From contig CM114273.1 of the NCBI GenBank assembly GCA_050084515.1, positions 16,988,001 to 17,052,000 of the forward strand: 64,000 nucleotides of DNA, written 5' to 3'. Position 1 is the first letter of the stretch. Each line of letters opens with the position of its first letter. A program made the translations under genes and the position numbers. Positions 22,900 through 34,143 of the stretch are shown here, piece after piece. This stretch comes from Blasia pusilla. Lineage: Eukaryota > Marchantiophyta > Marchantiopsida > Blasiales. Under the pieces are notes generated by a model. That model was not told where the DNA came from. It saw nothing but the letters and a program-made list of their open reading frames with translations, and made no database searches.

Positions 22900-24900
22900 A
22901 CACAAAATTTCTTACATAAATTTCAGAATTATACCATAAGGTTTATTAACTATATTACGCAAGATATGTAAACCCTAACCAACACATGACATAGTGGGAG
23001 GAAATTCATAGCAAGAGTGATTTTGGTGGATTCATGGATGTCAAGATGGAATCGAAAAAATTTCCAAATTTCACGAGACGTGAAAATGGAGGATCTTGCA
23101 ATATACAAACAAAGGTATTTGTTTACATTGGGCATAGAAAATAATCTATGCATAATATAGGATTGATGGTGGTAGTGTCACTCTTCAAGGATATGTCTGA
23201 GAAATTTTGATGCAAGTTTATTTACAATATTCATTGGATGTACAGTTTCTACTCTTAGTGCAATTTAGACGCCCTCCAAATGTTCTCTTGGGTCAGAGCG
23301 CAAAAAATCCCATTTTTGCCATGGAAAATAATGGGATTTTCTTGCTCATAATGTTGTTTGTAAATTTGATATCATATCATATAATTCAGGTTGTTGGTTG
23401 CCAAGCTTTATGTAAATGATACAAGTATACACGCATTAGGATTAAACGCATTCATACAAATTTTCAACCTAATAAGTCAAACGTAATTGAATTTTAAAAG
23501 CACCATAAGCATCCTCACGCACAAAGATCTCTATACAAGAATTTTGTTCGGTCTATGCAGGCTAAGAGCTCATTTACCACTACAATTGGGATGCAATTGT
23601 ATTTTTTCAAATCCAACAAAGTGTACGCACATCATATAGGATCCAATTTGACGTGGAAAACATGTCAACTTGACAACTTGTTGTATGGCTTAACTTAACT
23701 TTAAACATTAATAGGTTGTCGAGAAGCTGCACCATACCATTGTCTCATATCTATACACTTATATTCAATCAAGGTAAAACTTCATGCAATTTTGTATCTT
23801 CTAAGTTGGAATCAAATCTCTTCATAGTGAGAGCATTTATTGGAAATCAACTAGAGGGGACAGAGAGGAGAGAGGAGATTACATGCCGGGGAATGAATTG
23901 GGATATCTCAAAGATCACATGAGATAATTCCGGTGCCTCTAGCAACATGGGACTCACTCAGTCCCCTAATTTTTCAAATCCAATTTACAAATGACTAGGG
24001 AAGCCATGTTTGTCTGGATGTACGAAATTCTAAACATGGTTACGTAGTGTTTGTTGATGGTAAATTGGAACATCGAAACCTCATAGGAGATTAATACACA
24101 AATTTTGTGACCTTTATGTAGAGTTCTTGTATATCAAGAATGTGCATTTTTTGGATTTTTGGGTTAATTTCATGAAATTTTGCTTTGCAATCCTTGGCTT
24201 ATTGTATGATTCTATTTTTAGGTCTCTCTTATGTGCCAAAGTGTACCAAATAACCCCTTCAATTAAGATGGGTTGCAATTGGATGGATTTAATTGTGGAA
24301 TAATATGGCACACTTGATTTTACCACTTTGATAGATTCCAATATGGATGTCATCAATAGTATTGGTTGTTCTTTTTCCATGAATCTTCAAATAACAAATT
24401 TCAATGTGCACATTTTACACTAATTCTACGTGTGTAGGGTGTAAAATCTATTTTTAAATCATATAAAAATATGGAAATCCTTGTGCATGTATATTCTCAT
24501 CTCATTCTCAAGGGTTTGAGATATGAGCCTCTTCACCATTACCAACTCTTATTTAACCTAGAAGAAACAAAGCATACATTTCGTATGTGGTGATCCTAAA
24601 TTTCCCTGATTCTTAGAAAAAAATTTCATTTATCTATCAAAAAAATTTCACGGAAGTATTATATTCTCTAATTTGCAACTCGTCTACTTCTATATGGGTT
24701 GCAATATAATCAATTCACTAAGGTTCACTCATATCATTTAAGGGCTCGATCAAGGTCTTCTTCATCCCTTATTTGGGTGACATATGGCATCGTTGCAAAT
24801 AGCTAAGTCTACGATGCATAGGGGATCAGGAGAGCAAGCTCGCCATTAAGGGGTCTTGATAGTGTCACTCTAGTAATTGATAAAATATAAGAGACATACG
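22900..24900. other. unassigned AT-rich DNA
   Basis: No recognisable protein, RNA or repeat end over 2 kb. Short frames (for example 23207-23419) are isolated and match nothing I know. Probably eroded transposon or intergenic sequence. Confidence 0.4.
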
Positions 24901-24937
24901 TAAAAATTCAAAGATGATCTTAGGGATTAGATAAAAG

Positions 24938-25441
24938 GTGGAAATAGTCAAATTAAAAGCCATTAAGCAGGCTAACAAGAGTCGGTGCCAAGTGAGATTC
25001 CAAGTAGGGGAGCAAGTATGGTTGAGTGTGAAGAATCTCACTCTTCTAAAAGAGTTTTCCGCAAAGCTATTTACCAAATATGCTAGATCGTATGTGATCA
25101 AGGCAAACCCATTTAAGGATGTGTACACATTGGAGCTGCGAGAAGAGTTCAAGATTCATTCGAATTTCCATGGGTTATTATTGAAGAAGTGTCTTTAGGA
25201 TAATATGCATCCCGATCTGAGATAGGTATTGAGACCACAACTGATAATCGTCAACAAAAGAATTGGAGTTTGAGATGGAGACCATCTTGCATTCGAGACG
25301 TAGGGCCAATAGGTATGAGTACTTGGTCAAGTGGAAGGGCTACCATTTGAAAGAGGCAACTTGGATTGCAGAGGAAGATTTGGACCATGCACAAGAGGTG
25401 TTGCAAGACTTCAAACGAACGCTGGAAAAACACGTGCGTTA
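24938..25441 (+). pseudogene. gypsy chromovirus remnant: integrase C-terminus and chromodomain
   Basis: 24938-25198 reads FQVGEQVWLSVKNLTLLKEFSAKLFTKY..., then FHGLLLKKCL, the usual C-terminal integrase module of chromoviruses. In another frame, 25258-25441 gives a complete chromodomain: METILHSRRR, YEYLVKWKGY, ATWIAEEDL and VLQDF, ending at TAG. Chromodomains of this group steer integration to methylated-histone chromatin. Only the tail of the polyprotein remains and it is unrelated to the PHD-type gypsy upstream. Confidence 0.85.
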
Positions 25442-26147
25442 GTACATGGGACATGACTTGTGACCATAGGAAGCTTGGGCCAAAAGTTGCTGTAACTAGA
25501 ACAGGCTAGTATTGCAATAAAAGAATGCATGGATTGGAGATTCGATGCTTGTGGTTGATTGTAATTTGTATGTGGTAAATCATGGAAATGAGTAGTTCTT
25601 CATATGCTTAGGATGTAAGTCAAGAGGAACGACAAGGAGTATTTGAGGTGAGAGCTTGTATTTGGATAAACAACTAGAACACGACCAAGTGTTGGATGAC
25701 TAACACTTGGGCTTGCCCTGGCGTCAATGGGGAAAATCACTCTATCTAGGGGCTTGGGATGATCTTACTCATGGAAGCATGAGTGAACTTAGTGACGTGC
25801 CTAAGTCGAATACGAGAGCAACCCAAAAGTAGTAGGGCTTGTATACCTTATAAACATGTGGGATGTTTATGTGTTGTGAGCTAGAGAAGACTTAGGTAGC
25901 AAACTTAGTTAGCTTATTTGATAGGTTAGGTTAGTTATGAGGAACTAATCTAGGCTTATCAATTCTAGAGGGGATGCTAATATAAATGATGCTAAGTGGT
26001 GCAAGCAGCAACTTAAAACTCAAGTTAAATGAGGAATTGCGGGTTAGTTACGAGAATGCAATTTGATGTCAAGGTATCGACTTACTAAAAGACTTGACAT
26101 TAAGAGGTTTGCATTGATGAGGGCATCAATCTCTAAAGAGGGGTGAG
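25442..26147. other. unassigned DNA after the chromovirus fragment
   Basis: Probably the 3' untranslated region and LTR of the chromovirus, but I found no second LTR copy to prove it. No coding potential seen. Confidence 0.35.
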
Positions 26148-26538
26148 AGTCACAACCCTCATAACCAAATGAGCGCCAAGTAGAACATGAGAACTCTAGC
26201 GAGCGCATGCTAGGATGGTTTGTGCTTTAGAGAGGTATCTTGGAAGAGACACACGAGATATAAGAGATGAGACGTGAATAAGGTTGATCACTTCACGCAT
26301 TTATGGTCGCAACTAGGAAACTAGAAATGAATGTGAACAAAGACTTGAGATGAGTCGAGTCTAAGAAGAATGGTTGCCATAGAGGTGAGAACCCGATTTG
26401 GAATGTGACTAACGTTTGGGGTTTTTGACAATATTTTGGACCATAAATTTTAGTTCCAAGATGCGTTTGGAACAAGTAAGATCCCAAACTAAAGACTGAG
26501 ACTAAAGATTGACATTCAAGAAGAGTAGGCGCTTGACA
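26148..26538 (-). mobile_element. LTR family A, copy 2, internally deleted
   Basis: Reverse complement of the LTR at 20573-21576, keeping both outer parts (ACCCTCATAACCAAA near 26155; CTTGACA at 26532-26538) but missing about 600 bp in the middle. Blocks around 26320-26480 match 33300-33440 well. It abuts the copia integrase fragment at 26545. Confidence 0.7.
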
Positions 26539-27129
26539 ACCTTAGTGGTTGCATGTACTTTGTTTCGTTTATTGATGAGTTCTCTAGGTATATATTGGTG
26601 TATTTTTTGAAAGCCAAGTTAGAGTATTCTCAATGTTCTGAACATTTAGAATTTTGATAGAGAAGTAGACTGGAGAACATATTCTCAAATTGTGTTGTGA
26701 TGGAAGAGAAGAGTACCTTTTAATAGAGTTTGATGACTACTTACATCAGAATGACATCCAACGATAAGTGACGTATGAATCCCTCATACTTATTGTATGA
26801 GGAATAAGAAATCCCTCATACAGAAAAGACATCCACTTCTAAACAACAACTTTGTAGATCAAGTAGAGTCACACATTCTATTCATAGATCCATAAATGAA
26901 TGAAAACTTGTAACACATCATGCATATATGATGACTATCCTTCAAGAACAGGAGCCAAGTTATTTTGAAGAAGTTGTGAGCAAGGTTGAATGGATTAAAG
27001 CTATGAAGGAAGCTGGCTTGCGCGACTATTGGTTAGGATTGCCGCTTGGTGCCCGCGGCTGTATGGAATGCGACGAAGGAGACGTGATGACGAGGGCGCA
27101 ACGGCGTCAATCACGAAATCTGGGTGTAA

Positions 27130-27340
27130 TCAAGCTAGCTCCGGTGGCTACTTCGATATCCACCATGTGAGCAAGTTGGGGTGGAGTTTGCTTTTGCTAA
27201 GGAGCAACATTGATATTATGTTCAAGTTATCCATTCAGGCCTTTTTCCCTTCACATCTGAGGGATTTTCGGATGTTCCATATTTTTGGTAGTATTTGGGT
27301 CCGTACAGATGTTGAGAGCATCTTTGATGTATCTGGTTAG
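27130..27340 (+). repeat. fragment of the DNMT-gypsy LTR end
   Basis: This block aligns with 13430-13640, the end of the long 5' LTR: TTGCTAAGGAGC..., TTCAAGTTATCCATTC, GAGGGATTT, GTATTTGGGTC and GATGTTGAGAGCATC, in the same order. It sits inside the copia RT remnant, so a related gypsy LTR landed there or was moved there. Confidence 0.65.
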
Positions 27341-27740
27341 AAAACATATACTGGGCATCCAAGCTCGCCGAGCCCATCGCGTAGACCTCGGATGTCCGAG
27401 CTCGTATATATTTTGTGTCCCGCGCGTAGCCTGCACCCACCTCTAAGGGCGGGATGTGCCCCCATTGGACGAGCTCATGCCTGCATAGGGTCTGTTCATG
27501 GCTGGCTAAGAGCTTGAGCAGGCCATACTAGTATATCAATATATGGCTAGCTAGCTAGCGCTATCCACACATGTCACTATTGGGAGAAATCCATGGCTAT
27601 TCACAGCTTTAACTCAACCTTGTAAGATTATAAGATACAAGGCCATGCTCATGTCGAGGCCATTCAAGGGCCCTCTAGCCGCGTCCATAGAGTAGCTTTC
27701 AACTATATCCATGGTCACACCCAACCTAATATGCATCAAT
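27341..27740. other. unassigned insert in the copia remnant
   Basis: No protein similarity. The copia RT resumes near 27780, so this stretch together with 27020-27340 is foreign to it. Confidence 0.4.
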
Positions 27741-29020
27741 GTCAATGAGATTATGTAGATTAGTTGCACTAAATAAGAAGTGGAGATTACATCACATGGG
27801 TGTCAAGAATGCCTTCTTGAATGGAGATTCATATGAGGAGATATGCATGACTCAACCACTTGGATATGAACACTTCTAGAGTCTCCATTCCGCGTATGCA
27901 AGTTGAAGAAAGCTCTATACAAGCTCAAACAAGCTCCAAGAGTTTAGTATGGCAAGATCATATACGTATATGTCTTGTAAGAGTTGGGCTTGAGAGTATG
28001 TGATTCCAACTCCTCACTATATGTCTTGAGAGGGTAATATGATAATGTTATGATTGTGTTGTATATTAATGACCACTTGATTATTGGGATTATTAAGGAT
28101 GTGGTAAAATAAGTCAAACTAAATCTACAGGAAAATTTTTATATCAAGGACTTGGAAGAACTCAAGTACTTCCTTGATGTTGAATTTATCAAGCTTGGAG
28201 AGAGCATGTGGTTGTTACAACGATAATATGCTCTTCTTATACTTTCAAAATATATGGTATGACCGCTTGTAAGCCAATCTCTACATCATTGGACCAGAGT
28301 ATGAAACTAAGAATGGATGAAGGAGAGTTGCAACTATTAAAATTACACAGGTAATTTTAATGGTTGGAAGTTTGATCTATTTGACTATAACCAAGCCAAA
28401 CTTGAGCTATGCCGTTGATCGAGTGAGTAGATTTATGCAAGCAGCTCGAAATCCTCACCTTGATGCTATGAGGAGGATTATGCGATATGTGGAATTTTTT
28501 GTTCAATTCAGGCTTCAATTTGGACCTTCTCTGAGTTTACAATTATAAGAATTCTCAAATGTTGATTGGGCAAAAAGCGTGTTTGATAGAAACTCCAAAT
28601 TTGGTTATTCTCTTACCTTCGGAAATAAAGTTATAAGTCGGGCTTAAAGGAAGCAACTTACAATTTCTTTACCTTCAGCAGAGGCTGAGAATAGAGGAGC
28701 AACCAATGTAGCATGTAAGGCGATGTGGCTTCATCGATTACTTGTCGGGATTGGTGTTAGTAATTTAGGACTTAGTGTAATATATGCATAAAATATTAGT
28801 AGCATCAAGTTTGCAAATAACCTCGTGTTTCATGCTCGAACAAAGTATGTCGAGGTGGACTACCCTTTTATTAGAGAGAAACCGCTTGCAAGAGAAATTG
28901 ATCTTGTGTATATATAAGTATAGGTCACAAAATTTTTGATATCTTTGCAAAGGTATTATCTAGAGATAATTTTGAGATGTTTAGAAAATATTTAGGTGTT
29001 AGAAATAGCGATATGAGCTT

Positions 29021-29290
29021 GAGGGGGAGTATTGAAGAGTGAGTTATAGTCAAGCTCATCAGACATCCGAACTACTACATTTGGTACTCACACGAAGTAG
29101 GATAGCTTAATCTTGGTTAGTTAGTTAAGCACGATTATATTAACTAGGGTTAGTTAATCACAGTTAGTCTAACTCGAGATTATGGTTAGGATTAGGGTAA
29201 GGGTTTCCGGTACATACCATATATAATTGAGAAGGTTGTGTGTGTGAGAGTCGTATCTGATTAATTATGCTTCTTTAGCAATTTTGTACA
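29021..29290 (+). repeat. copia polypurine tract and probable 3' LTR
   Basis: GAGGGGGAG at 29021-29029 is a typical copia polypurine tract. The sequence from 29030 (TATTGAAGAGTG, probably a mutated TGTTGAAG) to ACA at 29290 has the size (261 bp) and position of a copia LTR. It contains several GTTAG-type repeats. No 5' partner is in the window. Confidence 0.55.
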
Positions 29291-31379
29291 AATAACCCTT
29301 CTAAGATAGGAATGCTCTTTCCTAATTTTATAGATAAGCACTTAAGAGATGTTGCGACCTCCACGTCAAGCTCTATGAAACGCCCTAGTGCTTGGATGCC
29401 TAGACATCCAAACGAGTACAACGTAACAACTACGTACAATCAAGAAGCACACCATAGCTACAGAGAAAATGATTAGCGTCAATTCAATCAAATCATCCTA
29501 GAGACTATGAATAAATGCATAAAAGAGAGGCCTAGAATTTGTGCCATTCCCTATAAAGAAATATCATGGTAATATCTTACACCGCAATGAAGTCAATTTT
29601 TAAAGGGAAAATATAAGGCATGTACATAACAAATATAGAAGGGTATGAAACTCCCATAGGCATGGTAAAATCTTCTCTTAGACACAACAAGACATCTATA
29701 TTATTATTTTTAAATACCTCTCCTTTTGACACTTGTCCCCCTTAGCCAATAGGATTGCTCGTTGTTTCAACCATTAGGATCACTTAAAATTGATTAAAAG
29801 ATTAAATCATTCAATTGTACAATAATGATGGGCAAGGATTATGGACTAGTAAGCATTTAAAGCACAAACATAAATGGCAAAAAAGATGAAAAGAAATATG
29901 GTCATTATTTTCTTACTTGCGTGGAAGATGGGGGAGTCCATACTCTTGTTTCTTGGAGTCCCTTTTTTCACTTTGGGTGAATCAGGTCTTGTTTCTCGTA
30001 TGGAGTAAATAAAAGAAAAGAGAAACTAAAATAAACCACGAGACGACTGTCCAAATCTGTATTAGAAAATTGCCCACCGAAGTGAACACAGATAAAGCTC
30101 TAAGCGCTATAACTGAAAGAGGAGTCATATTCCAAACGATGGACCCTCTGTTCGCATATTGTGTTGCTTCTCCTCTATGAACAACTACAATCTAGGTAGG
30201 TAGGTGAGGAGAAAACAAGAAAAGTAATGAAATAGCAACCGTGCCTCAGCATAAGCACACGCTTCTAAAGAAACAATGACACTATCCTTGAGCACAAGGC
30301 GCAAGCTTTTGCACCCATGCAACTAGTGTACTCCCTTGCGATGCACGGGTTTTGAAAAAACAACTAACCTTCCGAAATGATAAGTAATTCTTAAAATTGT
30401 CAAGTGCTATTTTAAATCAACTTGAATAAATTATATGAACTCAAAAAGCGAACCATCCTATTGGCTGAAAATGCTTGAAACACTCTTGAATAAGTACATA
30501 GATGAAATTACTCCCTCCGAGCATAAACCAGAGCCGCTGCATCAACGAAACACGAGAAAAATTGATAATCCCTGTTGGGTTAAAATTGAATTCGTTTTGC
30601 TGCTTGTGCTGCAAGTGAAGTGACGAAGTCAGGCGGTCCGAAGCAGAGGCCGAATTTCGAAATGGCATCTCTTGATTTAGGGTGTGTAGTCAACAAGGCA
30701 TATGTAAGCGCTTCCACAAGCTAGGGTTCCGATTTTGGGAGATTCAATTGAACTGCGTGTAAAGTAGCTACATCAGCATACTTATGAGGTGAGCAGTGCA
30801 GAACAGAGCAGACTTTGCAAACAAACTCCGTGTGGCACCATGCGGGCCTTCTGCGAACAAATGGTTGGAATAGTTGGGGCCGTAACAAGGCCAAATGCCC
30901 AGACGGGAACAAGGATGTTTCTGGGCAACCCGAGATTTTGAAGACTTATGATTCCCGGCCAAGTTCGTTTAGCGTAAAGATGCTCATGTGTGAGGTGTGG
31001 GGAGAAAGTAATCATCCACCAAGTGTCCAGGGATAGGCAACAAAGATTAGATTAATAACTAAAAATTGTAAAGTAATTCGAATTGAACAGGAATTTAAAA
31101 CGTTACTAAACCGTTTCGTCATGACAAATCTCCTGGAGTGTCCTATAAGAGATTTAGGATTAGATTCTTAGATTCATGAGTCGTCGCCCCATCATCTTCG
31201 AAGGAAACTCAAAAATATATAATCCTAGGCCCCATCATCTTCGATGGGAAACTCAAAAATATATAATCCCAGGTCTCGACTCACTTTAATAAGTGAGTTA
31301 ATTTTTTTCAATTAATAAGTGTTCTTATCAAATTTGTTTCAGATCTTCAAATGTGTAGTTCATCCAATTTGTGTATGCG
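29291..31379. other. unassigned intergenic DNA
   Basis: AT-rich, with short overlapping frames on both strands between 30435 and 31036. None resembles a known protein, and splice-like signals do not connect them convincingly. I see no RNA gene. Confidence 0.4.
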
Positions 31380-31455
31380 TTAGTTAATTATCATTTTCTT
31401 TTTGCATTTTCTTTTATATATTTTTTGATTGTTTATTTTATAATAAAGTGGATAT
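31380..31455 (+). mobile_element. 3' end fragment of the RLE LINE family
   Basis: On the plus strand this ends in TTTATAATAAAGTGGATAT, sharing 25 bp exactly with the 3' terminus of the minus-strand LINE at 7185-7207. Upstream, TTTTTGCATT and ATTTTTTGA-type blocks also align, with a gap of about 40 bp. It is a severely 5'-truncated copy. Confidence 0.65.
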
Positions 31456-33020
31456 AAATTTTGCTGGAACTCTCATCGGACGAATCAGCTGCTTCTTCGT
31501 TCAAGCATCCGCCTAAAATTTTCGAGCAAATGCTATTCTTGCAATTGCACGTTGCAATTGCTGGACGATAGCCTGGACAAGAAATTTGAACCAACGGATG
31601 AAAGAGTGCGAAGCGAAATTACTTGGTAGTTCTGTGCGATTCTTGAAAAATCAGCTCTGTTGAGACTATTTATGATTGTGAATGGTAATGTGCTGAAGGC
31701 GCAACGACAAAACTCTGCTTTGCTCTGACTCAGAGAAGAAGTTGCGAGAGCTATTGGAGCAGGCGCGGGTCAATCTTACAGAATTGGAAATTGGCAAAGA
31801 TCAAAGTCAGGTCGGTTGAGAAATCTCTACCGTAAGCATACATCAGTTCTTTATACCCATGGTAATCCTCTGCCGGTATCAGCAAAGTCGTATCCAATTG
31901 TGGAAGAAATGGAAAGCATGATGTACTTACTGATCTATGCACATCCCCTCAGGCAGTTTGATGGAAGGACATTTGCGGCCAGAAGCTACGATTGCCAAAC
32001 ATTCGAGTTCCGATTGCCGTTTCATCGAATTGGAGACGAGTTCGGTATGCGATAGATCAATAGGCGGCCAACATTCGTTGTGCTTAACGCTGGACGAGCT
32101 CGCTCTTAAGACGATGAAAGACGAGGTTGCTGGAACGGGGAGAGAACATTTGACCCGTGACTGAACGGGGATATGAAGCTTTTCGTTTGTCGGCCACAAA
32201 TGTATGAAGTCCACATGGGCCCCGGATCTTTGCAGCACACTATCGCGAATCACGTGGAGTTGTGGATTCAGTTGCGGTTGAATCGATTCGGACATCGATA
32301 ATCTGCTACAAACGACAAGGACAGAGGGGCATCTGCCCAAAAGAATGTTTCTACGTCCTGCAGTGCACGGCTGACCGCGTTCGTTTCCTATTCATCGCAT
32401 ATCGCGACAACGCAACTACTAGAGTTGAATATCAAGGCAGATCTGGACGAACGAATGCTTGAACCTATGATTTGGACCCCATACCTCCCCGGTCACGTTC
32501 TCAAACCTCTTCCCTCCCAATCCTCCCATCTCTCTGTTTGTTTCGTTCCTGATTTCTTCTTGGACTAGGACTTGTTCCACAGATACGACGATGTAACAAG
32601 TACTTTCGTACCAACGCCAGCCGCGGACGCAACAGTGATCTACGATCCTGTCCAGAGCTCTGACCAGTGTGTGCGCATGGCATGGGGATTAAATTCAACG
32701 CCGGAGGCACCGTGGCGAATCTTGGGAGCCATCTCTTCTCTCGAGTCTCGACTCCGAAAGGGTCTTTCTGCATCTCCGTCACCGGGAATTTCGATTTGAC
32801 GAGAATGCTGTTTGAAAGATAGCTCTTCGGGTTTCGATGGATATGGACCATGAGTCGTAGTGACTTACTTCCCTCCATGCTTCTCCACCTCTCCCGATCC
32901 TTCTACCACAAAATTTCAAAATTGGACTTCTCTTCCCAACTATCGAGCCATTATTCGTCGTGGGGAGAACTTCCACGATATTAATATAATCATTTCCCTC
33001 TTCCATTCAAACTACCATTA
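31456..33020. other. unassigned DNA, possibly an old gene or gene fragment
   Basis: GC content rises here and frames of 60-137 codons overlap on both strands (for example 31927-32340 minus, 32572-32799 plus). I recognise none of the translations and cannot build a spliced model with a known domain. Confidence 0.35.
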
Positions 33021-33021
33021 G

Positions 33022-33192
33022 TGGGAAATAAAAAAGTGTTTGAAAAGAATGAAGAGAAGAGATTAATGGTACTGCATATGAATTTAAAAATTTTTTTAGC
33101 ATGTGAAATATTTTCTTGTTGTCCAATTGTCACGTGTCAAACAAGGAGGTGTTTGCAAATCAAGAAGGCATTCTCTCATTATACTATAGATT
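33022..33192 (+). repeat. dispersed repeat family B, copy 1
   Basis: Shares with 58956-59109 and 59140-59321 the order: AGTGTTTGAA, GAGATTAATG, a T-rich block, CACGTGTCAA, GAGGTGT, TGCAAATCAAGAAGG and CTCCCAT-type end. It has no coding capacity and is probably a small non-autonomous element. Confidence 0.65.
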
Positions 33193-33221
33193 AAGGGAAA
33201 CTAGGTGGAAAGGTCTCGTCT

Positions 33222-34143
33222 CTTGTCTCGAAGAGGAGACAAGAGACAAGACGCGAGCGAGACTTCGCGTTTCAGATGTTGTGGTCGCGACCGAGAAACC
33301 TGGACCAAACGCGGAATGAGATTTGAAAAAAGTCGAGTCTAGAAAGTGGGTTGCCAAAAGGAAGAATCCGGATTTGGAACGCCACTAGCGTTTGAGAGTT
33401 TCCGACTGTATTTATAACCATAACTTTTAGCGCCGAGATGCGTTTGGATTAAATAAGGTGCGTTGGAAGGCTTATGGAAATTCAGTTCAAACGCACTAAA
33501 GATCTCTGCAAACGCATAAGCAACGGCTGAGAAACAACCCGGAAACGACTGTAAGTGGAGTCGGGTTGAGGGCCACAATGAAGGGCCCGACTCCTTTTCC
33601 AAAAAGGGGGGGGGAGGTTTATTGGAGAACCCCATAAGTACTAGTAAGGGGGAAGGTCCCCGAGAGTGCTTGGAACCCGAACCCCACTTTGGGCGCCGCG
33701 GGGCGGCTCAAGGGCATGGAATGGAACGCGAGTTTGGGGGTTGGGTTGGAAAACCTGCACCAAGTCTATTGAGGCGATTTTAGACATCCCTCTTGGATTT
33801 CACCCCGCGACTCAATTATTTGGGTCTCGGTTTGGAACTCACACGAGGTCCGTTGAACAGTTGGGATCGCTAGGCGCGCAAGTGCCGTTTCAGATCCCGG
33901 ACTAACCAGGAAGTCTGTTCCAAGTCTTGAAGGACTTGCCATGTTTTGGAAACTAGGAATTAAGGAAGGTTGAGCTTGATGAGACGCCGAGTTGAGAACT
34001 CGGTGGGTTGGAACGCTGGTTGGCGCGGACCCGACTAACGAGAGTGCGTGTTTGGGTGCAGATCGGCGATGAGATCGTGTCCTACTGAACGTACGCTTCC
34101 GCAACACTAAAGATTGGCGTTCAGTGAGAGTAGGGGCGCGACA
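33222..34143 (-). mobile_element. LTR family A, copy 3, truncated at one end
   Basis: Reverse complement of the LTR at 20573-21576 over its first ~920 bp, ending with GGGGCGCGACA at 34143. The other end is lost near 33222, where a 12-bp inverted repeat (33218-33229 and 33236-33247) marks the breakpoint. Apparent frames in both strands are not genes. Confidence 0.85.

Larger units (their letters stand above)
26545..29020 (+). pseudogene. Ty1/copia polyprotein remnant (integrase, RT, RNase H), interrupted
   Basis: Integrase pieces are YFVSFIDEFSRYILVYFLKAKLE near 26560-26628 and EFDDYLHQNDIQ near 26725-26760. The RT begins with EQEPSYFEEVV and WIKAMKEA (26943-27010) and is then interrupted by an unrelated gypsy LTR fragment. 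It resumes with HHMGVKNAFLNGD (about 27790-27830), followed by the catalytic box as YIND in place of YVDD near 28060. The RNase H lead-in SLIYLTITKPNLSYAVDRVSRFMQ is at 28366-28437. The 3' end is at the polypurine tract 29021-29029. Integrase before RT marks it as copia. Frames are shredded. Confidence 0.8.

Noticed and set aside
33116-34107. Frames such as MLRKRTFSRTRSHRR and their counterpart at 20583-20740
   Set aside because: They lie in family A LTRs and are shared only because the LTR is repeated.
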